This document shows, piece by piece, positions 1 to 6,728 of a stretch of DNA of 18,231 nucleotides. The stretch covers positions 1 through 18,231 of the forward strand of contig CALXAZ010000083.1 in assembly GCA_944386395.1 (NCBI GenBank), written 5' to 3'. Source of the DNA: an uncultured Clostridia bacterium. GTDB taxonomy: Bacteria > Bacillota > Clostridia > Oscillospirales > JAAYOS01. Positions within the stretch are counted from its first letter, which is position 1. Each line of letters starts with the position of its first letter. Below the pieces are notes generated by a model that was not told the DNA's origin, searched no databases, and saw only the letters and a program-made list of their open reading frames with translations. The position numbers and the translations under genes were made by a program.

Positions 1-150
1 GAAGAAAACCAGAAGGGAAGTATAGCTGCCGGAAAGCTTGCCGACTTTGTCATTGTCGATAAAAACCCATTAACTGTCCCTTCCGAAAGTATATCATCCA
101 TAGAAGTGCTCAGAACTATCAAAGAGGACGAGGTAATCTTTTCGGCGTAA
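1..150 (+). CDS. Amidohydrolase family 3 (YtcJ-like) protein, C-terminal end only
   Basis: This is the last 49 codons of a plus-strand gene that begins before the window and ends at a TAA. The visible peptide contains KGSIAAGKLADFVIVDKNP, followed by a short strand ending in VLRTIKEDEVIFSA. The G-S-I-x-x-G-K-x-A-D-[FL]-V-[IV]-[LVI]-D-x-[ND]-P pattern marks the C-terminal beta-sandwich segment of amidohydrolase superfamily proteins. The spacing of NPLTV and the VL-x-T-I-x-x-G/D segment fits the amidohydrolase-3 (YtcJ-like) branch. The metal-binding TIM-barrel part lies outside the window, so substrate cannot be judged. It is the only plus-strand gene here, convergent with the minus-strand genes, and is followed by the hairpin at 170-201. 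The family is likely; the exact subfamily is less certain. Confidence 0.8.
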   Translation, partial: EENQKGSIAAGKLADFVIVDKNPLTVPSESISSIEVLRTIKEDEVIFSA

Positions 151-169
151 TATCCCCCATTTAACACCA

Positions 170-201
170 AAATCCCCCTGAATTTAAAATCAGGGGGATT
201 T
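170..201. terminator. Bidirectional intrinsic terminator between convergent genes
   Basis: A perfect 12-bp inverted repeat, AAATCCCCCTGA and its complement, flanks an 8-base loop (182-189). The G/C-rich core of five C:G pairs is closed by A:T pairs, so each strand ends its stem in a U run. It lies 19 bases after the stop of the plus-strand amidohydrolase gene and 78 bases beyond the stop of the minus-strand C_GCAxxG gene. It is therefore placed to end transcription from both sides. The U tracts are short and interrupted. Confidence 0.85.
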
Positions 202-279
202 ATCTATTTCACATATACCATCAAAAGCTCCATACACAGGAACTTTTCTTCTCAATCCTCATATCTGCTGCTCCTACTT

Positions 280-720
280 TTACTTATGCTCCCGTACTAT
301 CTCCTCTACAATTTTTGCTGCCGTTTCTACAAATTCCTTGCATATAGACATTCTTCCTTCTTCGCGTGCTCTCTGCATTTCGGCATGGTCGGACATGTCA
401 ACTCCAATAAGTTCTGAGCATCTGAGCGCCCCAAACTTTTCGATAAACCTGTTCCGAAATTCAACCGTAAGCTCCGCTATCAGTTTTTTTGCCTCGGCAT
501 CTGTCCCGTCAGTATACGGAAAAGCAGCTCCGATTGCCATAACAGCGCCACTTACTGCTCCACAAACTTCTCCGCTGCGTACTCCTCCACCAAAGCCTCC
601 CGCTATCGCAAGCGCCGTTTTTTCATCCATTCCCGCAAGATCCGCGCACGCCGCAAATACGCTCTGGGCACAGTTAAATCCCTTTCCTCGTATCGCAGAT
701 GCTCTTTCACCTCTTGTCAT
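280..720 (-). CDS. C_GCAxxG_C_C family (redox-type, four-cysteine) protein
   Basis: This 146-residue small protein has four well-spaced cysteines at about residues 17 (FNCAQSV), 53 (GEVCGAVSGA), 101 (LRCSEL) and 127 (SICKEF). A glycine-rich segment GGFGGG is at 41-46. This arrangement is the C_GCAxxG_C_C family (the CGAVSG block is its signature), common in anaerobes. The family is thought to bind a metal or act in redox chemistry, but its biochemical role is not established, and no membrane segment is visible. I chose the ATG at 720 because it overlaps the upstream stop codon as ATGA and is preceded by GGAGGAGG with good spacing. A longer in-frame extension to 774 lies inside the upstream gene and does not look like family sequence. 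The overlap implies translational coupling to the HAD phosphatase gene. Confidence 0.85.
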   Translation of the reverse strand: MTRGERASAIRGKGFNCAQSVFAACADLAGMDEKTALAIAGGFGGGVRSGEVCGAVSGAVMAIGAAFPYTDGTDAEAKKLIAELTVEFRNRFIEKFGALRCSELIGVDMSDHAEMQRAREEGRMSICKEFVETAAKIVEEIVREHK

Positions 721-1514
721 TTTGTTTCCTCCTCCAGCTTTATAATTATATCCGCAAGACTCCCTTCGGTACAAGGAGCGACCTTGCGGTAGAGCTCTAA
801 AAGCCCACTGTCGCCATCACCCGGCACAAATGATATGTCACCCTCTGCAAGTAGGCTGATATCATTTCTCGCATCGCCTGCGCACACAAGGACAGATCTT
901 CCAAGGCTTTCTGCAAGGCTCCTCGACGCAGCACCTTTCCCTATATCCTTTCCATGTACCTCAAGCAAATACGGAAGGGAAAGGGTAGAGGCAAACTCCG
1001 GTGCGTAAAAATCTACATATTCTGCAATGTCCCCCAACACCTCCGGCGCACCTGAAAACACTGCCTTTATCCAGGGACGGGATACCTTTTCAAACTGTTC
1101 CCTCTTCGGCCATGTTTTTATCAGATCAAAATGCCTCCGCATCATTTCGTTATCACCAAAGGCATAAAACTCGTCCGGTTGATATATTTCAAGCCCCGCC
1201 TCGGGATACAGCTTCATAAGGGTGTCAAGCAGCTGCTCTGCTCCCTGCGGCAGCTCAGTTATAGATATTGTCTCATCCTTTCGGTAGTCATATATAAGCG
1301 CTCCGTTAGCAACTATACATGGAGCATTGATTGGAAGCTTTTCCGCCTGAGCCCGAAAAGTATTTTTATTTCTCCCTGTAGCAATAGTAAATATTCCGCC
1401 ATTCTTTATAAAGTATTCTATCGCGTCAATATTTTTTTGAGGAATATCTCCATCTAAGTCCGTTATTGTCCTGTCAAAATCACTTACAAACAACATGTCA
1501 GAAAATTTTCCCAT
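717..1514 (-). CDS. HAD-superfamily Cof-type phosphatase
   Basis: This 265-residue protein has HAD-superfamily motifs. Motif I is V-S-D-F-D-R-T at residues 10-16, with D12 the expected nucleophile and D14 the acid/base. The ATGRN segment near residue 46 is motif II. GDARNDISLLAEGD toward the C-terminus is motif IV (the GDxxND metal-binding block). Length and the large cap insertion between motifs fit the Cof/type IIB sugar- or nucleotide-phosphatase group. The usual glycine after the second aspartate of motif I is arginine here. The start has AAAGGAG about 9 bases upstream. The gene follows the thiT terminator, so it probably has its own promoter in 1515-1603; the best candidate I see there is weak (TTGAAA with a poor -10). 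It overlaps the next gene by 4 bases. The substrate is unknown. Confidence 0.88.
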   Translation of the reverse strand: MGKFSDMLFVSDFDRTITDLDGDIPQKNIDAIEYFIKNGGIFTIATGRNKNTFRAQAEKLPINAPCIVANGALIYDYRKDETISITELPQGAEQLLDTLMKLYPEAGLEIYQPDEFYAFGDNEMMRRHFDLIKTWPKREQFEKVSRPWIKAVFSGAPEVLGDIAEYVDFYAPEFASTLSLPYLLEVHGKDIGKGAASRSLAESLGRSVLVCAGDARNDISLLAEGDISFVPGDGDSGLLELYRKVAPCTEGSLADIIIKLEEETK

Positions 1515-1603
1515 TTTCCCTATCTCCTTTAGAGCTCTGCAAATATTTCAATGTATCGCTCTTTCAAGTGTCTGTTTTGCTCTTATCTTTTACAGCATAA
1601 CAT

Positions 1604-1642
1604 AAAAAATCCCGCGCTTCAATATAGAAGCACGGGACTTTT
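1604..1642 (-). terminator. Intrinsic terminator after thiT
   Basis: On the minus strand an 11-bp stem, TCCCGTGCTTC pairing with GAAGCGCGGGA (one G:U), encloses a 6-base loop. It is followed directly by a run of six U. It begins 12 bases past the thiT stop codon. The other strand also carries a U-rich flank, but on that side it would be antisense to thiT, so termination of thiT is the sensible role. Confidence 0.9.
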
Positions 1643-1649
1643 TATATGT

Positions 1650-2243
1650 TTACTTAAGGTCATCTCCATTGAAATATTTGTGGAGAGGTTTGTAGAGAAT
1701 AGCTATTGCTATCGATGTAATGATTATCTCAGGGATCATATATGAACCGTTATACGCTATCGACCATACAGCCGGAGCCCATCCCAGCTCATTTGGCCAG
1801 AGAACTTCCCAAATCATAACACCCGAGATAAAATGGCAGAGGAGTCTCAGCAAAAAAGTACATACCACACCAAGCACCATTGCCGCAACCTCATTTTTCA
1901 TTTTCCCCTTAAACATTGCGGAGAGACCAACAACAGAAAACGGTATTACATAGTCCAATAGGATAATAGCTATTGCCATACCCACTCCCGTAGCATACTG
2001 AACATTACTGATGCCCAGGATCATCTGAAGAATACTGTAAACAAACGCGGTAAATGTGCCCCATTTCAGCCCATAGCGGCTGGAGATGATTACAAGCGGC
2101 AGCATCGAGCAGACCGTTATCCCTCCGCCAAGAGCCCATGGGCCCGTGAACTGGAACATGCTGAGCACAGTTCCGATGGCGATCATCACAGCGCTTTCGA
2201 CAAGCCTCTTTGTAGCTTTGCTTCTGGTTTTAGTTGCTTCCAT
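1650..2243 (-). CDS. thiT: ECF-transporter S component, thiamine-specific (ThiT/YuaJ)
   Basis: This 197-residue, very hydrophobic protein has about six predicted membrane segments and a basic N-terminal tail (KTRSKATKR). It is the substrate-binding S subunit of an energy-coupling factor transporter, which takes thiamine into the cell with a shared EcfA/EcfA'/EcfT module not encoded here. Signature features include GPWALGGG..TVCSMLPLVIIS in the first third and CHFISGVMIWEV plus WSIAYNGSYMIPE near the end. The latter resemble the thiamine-binding tryptophan, tyrosine and asparagine region of ThiT. Identification is strengthened by the TPP riboswitch directly upstream. The ribosome site AAGAAGGGG (2252-2260) sits 8 bases before the ATG. 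It is a single-gene transcription unit with its own promoter and terminator. Confidence 0.95.
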   Translation of the reverse strand: MEATKTRSKATKRLVESAVMIAIGTVLSMFQFTGPWALGGGITVCSMLPLVIISSRYGLKWGTFTAFVYSILQMILGISNVQYATGVGMAIAIILLDYVIPFSVVGLSAMFKGKMKNEVAAMVLGVVCTFLLRLLCHFISGVMIWEVLWPNELGWAPAVWSIAYNGSYMIPEIIITSIAIAILYKPLHKYFNGDDLK

Positions 2244-2287
2244 TATGAAAACCCCTTCTTAAAAATCTAAGAAAACAAAACCCGAAC

Positions 2288-2314
2288 AAAAACCGCACAC
2301 CAAAAGGCATGCGG
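2288..2314 (-). terminator. Riboswitch-controlled intrinsic terminator upstream of thiT
   Basis: On the minus strand a 9-bp stem CCGCATGCC pairs with GGTGTGCGG across a TTTT loop (2302-2305). A run of five U follows, then further U-rich sequence. It lies about 18 bases downstream of the TPP aptamer and 45 bases before the thiT start codon. It is therefore placed as the expression platform: termination when TPP is bound, read-through when thiamine pyrophosphate is scarce. Confidence 0.88.
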
Positions 2315-2332
2315 CAAGGCAACAAATTATAT

Positions 2333-2422
2333 TGTTCCTACGCCGGCATTACCCGGATCAGGTTCGAGGGTCAGGACCGCACTTGATCCAATCTCAGCCG
2401 GTATGCACCAGCTCCCCTGTCT
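2333..2422 (-). promoter_or_regulatory. TPP (THI-box) riboswitch aptamer
   Basis: Read on the minus strand, the hallmark blocks occur in order. ACAGGGGAGC is followed by GGCTGAGA, then GACCCTCGAACCTGATC, and finally GGGTAATGCCGGCGTAGGAA. These match the conserved core of the thiamine-pyrophosphate riboswitch, including the pyrimidine-sensing CTGAGA element and the GCGTAGG closing strand. It is followed by an intrinsic terminator and then thiT, so it controls thiamine uptake by transcription attenuation. Confidence 0.97.
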
Positions 2423-2436
2423 GTTTTCCATCGCCT

Positions 2437-2466
2437 ATTCTACACTCTTTTTTCGAGTATTGTCAA
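2437..2466 (-). promoter_or_regulatory. Sigma-A-like promoter for thiT leader
   Basis: On the minus strand TTGACA (2461-2466) is separated by 18 bases from TAGAAT (2437-2442). Transcription would start near 2430, just before the TPP aptamer at 2422. The -10 box overlaps the rluD stop codon and the -35 lies inside the rluD reading frame. The placement and near-consensus boxes make it convincing, although no start site has been mapped. Confidence 0.75.
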
Positions 2467-3369
2467 CACTTTTCTGAAATATTCAGGCAATTCGCACTCG
2501 CAGGTCATTCTCTCCCCCGTTCTTGGGTGAGTAAAAACAAGCTTCTTTGCATGCAGGCACTGACCTCCGAGCCCAAACTCATCCTTCCCACCATAGACGG
2601 CGTCGCCCGCCACCGGATGACCGATATAAGCCATATGCACTCTGATTTGATGTGTCCTACCGGTTTCAAGCATACATCTTATATGCGTATATGCCTGGCT
2701 CTGCGCACTTCCCGGAAAGCGTGCGATCACTTCCCAGTGGGTCACTGCATTCCTTGCCACATGCCTTCCATCCCTGATAACTGCCATCTTCTTTCTATAT
2801 GTGGGATGCCTCCCCACAGGCGCATCCACCGTACCGCTGTCCTCACGTAAGTTTCCACACACAATTGCTTCGTATTCGCGGTAACAGCTGTGCTCCTTTA
2901 TCTGTTCCGCAAGCGAAACATGTGCCATATCATTTTTTGCCACTATCAGAAGCCCAGATGTATCCTTATCTATACGATGGACAATCCCTGGTCTGTATTC
3001 TCCGTTTATCCCGGACAGACTGTCCCCACAGTGATACATAAGCGCATTTACAAGCGTTCCACTCTCATGCCCTGCCGCCGGATGTACAACCATGCCGCGC
3101 GGCTTATTGACAATTACTACATCACTGTCCTCATACACTATATCAAGACAGATGTCCTCTGCCTCCAGCCCGCGCTCCCTAACCTCCGGAAGCTCAAGCT
3201 CAAATACCTCTTCACCTACAAGACGGTAGTTCTTTTTTACCGGCATCCCCCTAAGCGTAAGGCAGCCTTCCTCTATAAGCTTCTGCACAGCGGAGCGTGT
3301 CAGCCCTGTTTTCCCGGCAACAAAGGTATCAATTCTTTCACCCACCCTGTTTCCAGCTTCAAGCTTCAT
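2440..3369 (-). CDS. rluD: RluD-family 23S rRNA pseudouridine synthase
   Basis: This 309-residue RluA/RluD family enzyme converts specific uridines to pseudouridine, most likely in 23S rRNA. An N-terminal S4 RNA-binding domain occupies about residues 5-60 (TRSAVQKLIEEGCLTLRG). The catalytic domain follows, with VNKPRGMVVHPAAGH at 87-101 and the catalytic HRIDKDTSGLLIVAK block at 131-145, where D134 is the predicted catalytic aspartate. GRTHQIRVHMAYIGHPVAGDAVYG is the second family signature. I chose the ATG at 3369, where the S4 domain begins and a GGAG-type site lies upstream. This overlaps the end of lspA by 11 bases; the open frame to 3444 is a lspA shadow. Conserved placement after lspA (as with ylyB) supports the call. 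Exact target uridines are inferred from the family. Confidence 0.93.
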   Translation of the reverse strand: MKLEAGNRVGERIDTFVAGKTGLTRSAVQKLIEEGCLTLRGMPVKKNYRLVGEEVFELELPEVRERGLEAEDICLDIVYEDSDVVIVNKPRGMVVHPAAGHESGTLVNALMYHCGDSLSGINGEYRPGIVHRIDKDTSGLLIVAKNDMAHVSLAEQIKEHSCYREYEAIVCGNLREDSGTVDAPVGRHPTYRKKMAVIRDGRHVARNAVTHWEVIARFPGSAQSQAYTHIRCMLETGRTHQIRVHMAYIGHPVAGDAVYGGKDEFGLGGQCLHAKKLVFTHPRTGERMTCECELPEYFRKVLTILEKRV

Positions 3370-3865
3370 CGCCGCTCTCCGTCCCCCCATCCGCCTCTTT
3401 CCTGCGCTTCTCAATTCTCGCAAGGCTAACCTCAGAAGCAACAAAATAAGCTATAAACAGCAGCCCTCCACAAGTGATAAATATATCCGCGATATTAAAA
3501 ACAGGAAATTTTATAAACGCAAATTCAAACATATCCACCACATATCCACGCAGCAGCCTGTCAACGAAATTTCCCAGAGCCCCTCCAAGCACCATCCCAA
3601 GCGAAATGAGCCCCACCTTGTTGGTTATCTTTTTTGCAAAAATAATATAACAAATCACCCCGACAGCTACCGGAGTAAGCGCGATAAAAAGCCATCTCTG
3701 CCCTGTAAGTATACTGAACGCTGCTCCCGTATTCTCAACATACCTGAGGTTCAGTATACCCTGGATAAACTCCACAGGCTCCCTCCCCAGCAAATTCGAT
3801 ACCGACCACAGCTTTACCAGCTGATCCGCTGCCACAATGGCAATCGCTATAAAAATATACAGCAT
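3359..3865 (-). CDS. lspA: Lipoprotein signal peptidase (signal peptidase II)
   Basis: This 168-residue aspartic membrane protease removes the signal peptide from diacylglyceryl-modified prolipoproteins. Four membrane segments are visible, at about residues 1-17, 57-77, 84-100 and 122-142. Family motifs are ENTGAAFSI (44-52), GNFVDRLLRGYVVDMFEF (98-115) and PVFNIADIFI (121-130). D102 and D127 are the expected catalytic pair. The ribosome site GGAGGG lies 9 bases before the ATG. The C-terminus ends in a charged tail (EKRRKEADGGTES), longer than strictly needed by the family. It is in the common ileS-lspA-rluD order and overlaps rluD. Confidence 0.96.
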   Translation of the reverse strand: MLYIFIAIAIVAADQLVKLWSVSNLLGREPVEFIQGILNLRYVENTGAAFSILTGQRWLFIALTPVAVGVICYIIFAKKITNKVGLISLGMVLGGALGNFVDRLLRGYVVDMFEFAFIKFPVFNIADIFITCGGLLFIAYFVASEVSLARIEKRRKEADGGTESGDEA

Positions 3866-3896
3866 AAAATATGCCCTCCAGCGTTATATAGTGCCG

Positions 3897-3922
3897 AAAC
3901 GGGACGGTCACCCGTCCCGTTT
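3897..3922. other. Strong intergenic hairpin between ileS and lspA
   Basis: A perfect 11-bp inverted repeat, AAACGGGACGG and its complement, has a 4-base loop (3908-3911). It lies 6 bases after the ileS stop codon. Read in the direction of the genes it is followed by only three U and then CGGCAC, so it is a poor intrinsic terminator. Read on the plus strand it is followed by a U-rich run (GTTTCTTTATT). A partial attenuator, an mRNA-stabilising or processing structure, or a terminator of antisense transcription are all possible. Confidence 0.6.
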
Positions 3923-3928
3923 GTTTCT

Positions 3929-6685
3929 TTATTCCGAAATAACAGCGGCGCAGCGCTCACAAAGCTCGGGGTGCTCATGGTTTTTCCCCACGGTTTCGCT
4001 AAAGCACCAGCATCGCACGCATTTCTCTCCAGGCGCCTTGGATATCCTGATATCCTCCTCGCCCTCTCTTATGGTCACCTTTGAGACTATAAACAGCTCT
4101 GCCAGGCTGTCCTTCACGCTTTCAATAAACTCAAGCTTTTCACCCGAAGCTGTTATGGTAACTTCTGCTTCAAGCGGCTTTCCAATCAGCTTATCAGCAC
4201 GAGCTGCTTCAAGCGCAAGATTTACTTCCCCACGCAGTTCAAGAAGCCTATCCCACTTGGCTGACAGCTCTTCGCCTATCTCAAACTCAGGGCGAACCCT
4301 TGGCATGTCATTAAAAAATACGCTTTCTGTATCAGCCGACGACCCATGTGGCATAAAGCCCCATATCTCCTCTGCAGTGAAACTGAGGATAGGTGCAATA
4401 AGGCGCACCATCGAGTCGAGTATAATATATATTGCAGTCTGGGCAGAACGGCGGCTGAGGCTGTTTCCTCCCTCGCAATAGAGCCTGTCCTTTATAACAT
4501 CCAGATAGAAATTCGACATATCAACAACACAGAAATTGTGTACCGCATGGCTTATGGGATGATACTCATATATTTCATAAGACGCAAGGGCTCTCTCAAC
4601 CAGCCTGTTCAAACGGCTGAGCGCCCAGCGGTCCATCTCCAGCATTTCCTCCGGCGGAACAAGATCGTCCGGATCAAAGCCATTAAGATTGCCAAGTATA
4701 TATCTTGCAGTATTGCGTATTTTCAGATATGCCTGCGAAAGCTGCTTGAATATATTGTCAGATGCGCGGACATCAACACGGTAATCGCTCGACGCTGCCC
4801 AGAGCCTGAGCAGATCCGCACCATATACTTTTATCACATCCTCAGGCGCAACCCCGTTTCCAAGGGACTTATGCATCGCCTTTCCTTCTCCATCGACAAC
4901 CCAGCCATGTGTTATAACTGTTTTATATGGCGCCTGTCCCCTTGTCGCAACAGAGGTAAGCATGGACGACTGGAACCATCCGCGGTACTGATCCGCTCCT
5001 TCCAGATATACATCCGCCGGCCACTTTGCCTTTCCACTCTTTTCGAGAGCAGCAACATGCGATGAACCTGAGTCAAACCATCCATCCAGAGTGTCTGTTT
5101 CCTTGGTGAAGTGCCTACCTCCGCAGTGCGGGCAAACGAAATCCTCCGGAAGCAGCTCTTCTGCTTCCTTCTCATACCAGGAGTTCGACCCTTCCTTACC
5201 GAAGATATCTGAGACCTTCTCTATCGTCTCCGGCGTACATACAGGCTTTCCACACTCTTCACAGTAAAACACCGGTATCGGCAGACCCCAATGCCTCTGA
5301 CGCGAAATGCACCAGTCTGCACGGTCCCGTATCATGCTCTCTATGCGGTCCTCCCCCCACGCAGGGAGCCACTGAACCGTCTTACATGCCTCCACAGCGT
5401 CATCCTTAAAAGCCTCTACCGAACAGAACCACTGTGAAGTTGCCCTGTTGAGTATCGGTTCCTTACAGCGCCAGCAGTGGGCATATGAGTGGACTATTTT
5501 TTCGCTCGCAAGCAGAGCCCCGCTCTCTTTCATATCCTCAAGTATGACCTCTGCCGCCTTCTCATAATACATTCCGGCATACTTTCCGGTAATCTCTGTC
5601 ATATATCCCCTGTCATCTATCGGGGTGATGTCGGGCAGGTTGTATTTCCGACCGGTGATATAGTCCTCAGCGCCATGGCACGGGGCCGTATGGACGCATC
5701 CTGTACCCGATTCCATCGTTACATAATCAGCACAGGTTATAAGGCTCTCACGGTCATAAAACGGATGCCATGCCTTTGCATATTCAAAGTCAGAACCTTT
5801 AAATGTTGCCAGTACCTCGTAGTCTGATATCCCGGCTACCTTCATCGTCGGCGCCAACAGATCGTACGCAACTATATATACTTCCCCATTTGGCACCTTT
5901 ACCGCAACATATTCCGCACGCGGAGCAAGCGCTATTGCCAGGTTCCCTGGAAGCGACCATGTCGTAGTTGTCCATATTACAAAATATGTGTTATTTATAT
6001 CACAAATACCATCAAGCTTCCCCAGGTCATCCTTGACGCGGAACTTTACATATATCGTTACACACTCATCGTCCTGGTATTCGATTTCAGCCTCTGCCAG
6101 CGCTGTCTCATCATGCGGGCACCAATATACCGGCTTCAATCCCTTATAGATGTATCCCTTTTCATACATCTTTCCAAAAATTTTTATCTCTTCCGCTTCA
6201 AATTCCGGGTTCATCGTGAGATAAGGGTTGTCCCAGTCCCCAAGCACGCCGAGCCTTTTAAACTGCTCTCGCTGCCTGTTTACAAAGTCGCTTGCAAATG
6301 CCTTGCACGCATTACGGAACTCCGGTATCGACATTTTCTTACGGTCAAGCTTATTCTGCTTGATTATCGCAGACTCTATCGGCATTCCATGGTTGTCCCA
6401 GCCCGGGATATACGGGGTCAGATAACCCGTCATCGCCTTATATTTTACAACAAAATCTTTCAGCATTTTGTTGAGCGCAGTTCCCATATGAATATTGCCG
6501 TTTGAAAAAGGAGGTCCGTCGTGCAACACAAACATCGGCTTTCCGGCATTTTTCTCCATCAAACGTTCGTATCTCTTCTCTTCGTACAGCTTTTTTAGCA
6601 TATCAGGCTCGCGGGCAGGAAGATTTGCCCGCATCGGAAATTCTGTCTTTGGCAGATTCAGTGTCTGATTATAATCTGTCGCCAT
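3929..6685 (-). CDS. ileS: Isoleucyl-tRNA synthetase
   Basis: This class I aminoacyl-tRNA synthetase of about 918 residues charges tRNA-Ile. The N-terminal part shows NLPKTEFPMRANL and GPPFSNGNIHMGTALNK, where the HIGH motif reads HMGT (66-69). The editing domain sits in the middle, with WTTTTWSLPGNLAIA and GTGCVHTAPCHGAEDY. GWFDSGSSH and GADQYRGWFQSS are Rossmann-fold blocks. The KMSKS loop reads AMHKS (603-607), keeping the key lysine. A C-terminal zinc finger, CVRC and later CERC, marks the bacterial type 1 form. I prefer the ATG at 6685 because AAAGGAG (6697-6703) is 11 bases upstream of it but only 2 bases from the ATG at 6694. There is no room for a T-box leader in the 43 bases separating this start from divIVA. 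Confidence 0.97.
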   Translation of the reverse strand: MATDYNQTLNLPKTEFPMRANLPAREPDMLKKLYEEKRYERLMEKNAGKPMFVLHDGPPFSNGNIHMGTALNKMLKDFVVKYKAMTGYLTPYIPGWDNHGMPIESAIIKQNKLDRKKMSIPEFRNACKAFASDFVNRQREQFKRLGVLGDWDNPYLTMNPEFEAEEIKIFGKMYEKGYIYKGLKPVYWCPHDETALAEAEIEYQDDECVTIYVKFRVKDDLGKLDGICDINNTYFVIWTTTTWSLPGNLAIALAPRAEYVAVKVPNGEVYIVAYDLLAPTMKVAGISDYEVLATFKGSDFEYAKAWHPFYDRESLITCADYVTMESGTGCVHTAPCHGAEDYITGRKYNLPDITPIDDRGYMTEITGKYAGMYYEKAAEVILEDMKESGALLASEKIVHSYAHCWRCKEPILNRATSQWFCSVEAFKDDAVEACKTVQWLPAWGEDRIESMIRDRADWCISRQRHWGLPIPVFYCEECGKPVCTPETIEKVSDIFGKEGSNSWYEKEAEELLPEDFVCPHCGGRHFTKETDTLDGWFDSGSSHVAALEKSGKAKWPADVYLEGADQYRGWFQSSMLTSVATRGQAPYKTVITHGWVVDGEGKAMHKSLGNGVAPEDVIKVYGADLLRLWAASSDYRVDVRASDNIFKQLSQAYLKIRNTARYILGNLNGFDPDDLVPPEEMLEMDRWALSRLNRLVERALASYEIYEYHPISHAVHNFCVVDMSNFYLDVIKDRLYCEGGNSLSRRSAQTAIYIILDSMVRLIAPILSFTAEEIWGFMPHGSSADTESVFFNDMPRVRPEFEIGEELSAKWDRLLELRGEVNLALEAARADKLIGKPLEAEVTITASGEKLEFIESVKDSLAELFIVSKVTIREGEEDIRISKAPGEKCVRCWCFSETVGKNHEHPELCERCAAVISE

Positions 6686-6728
6686 ATTTACCATATCTCC
6701 TTTGATCCGCCGCAGCGGAGCTTATTTA

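Noticed and set aside
2256..2273. Small A/U-rich hairpin (TTCTTA/TAAGAA) touching the thiT ribosome site
   Set aside because: Only one G:C pair in six, so it is likely too weak to act as a second translational switch. The upstream terminator already explains control.
3370..3444. N-terminal extension of the RluD-family protein
   Set aside because: It would overlap lspA by 86 bases and adds Arg/Leu-rich sequence with no S4-domain similarity, while a GGAG-type site precedes the ATG at 3369.
3837..5065. Long open frames on the plus strand (about 214 and 239 codons) opposite ileS
   Set aside because: They lie antisense to the clear ileS coding sequence, have no recognisable protein features, and are expected by-products of its codon use.
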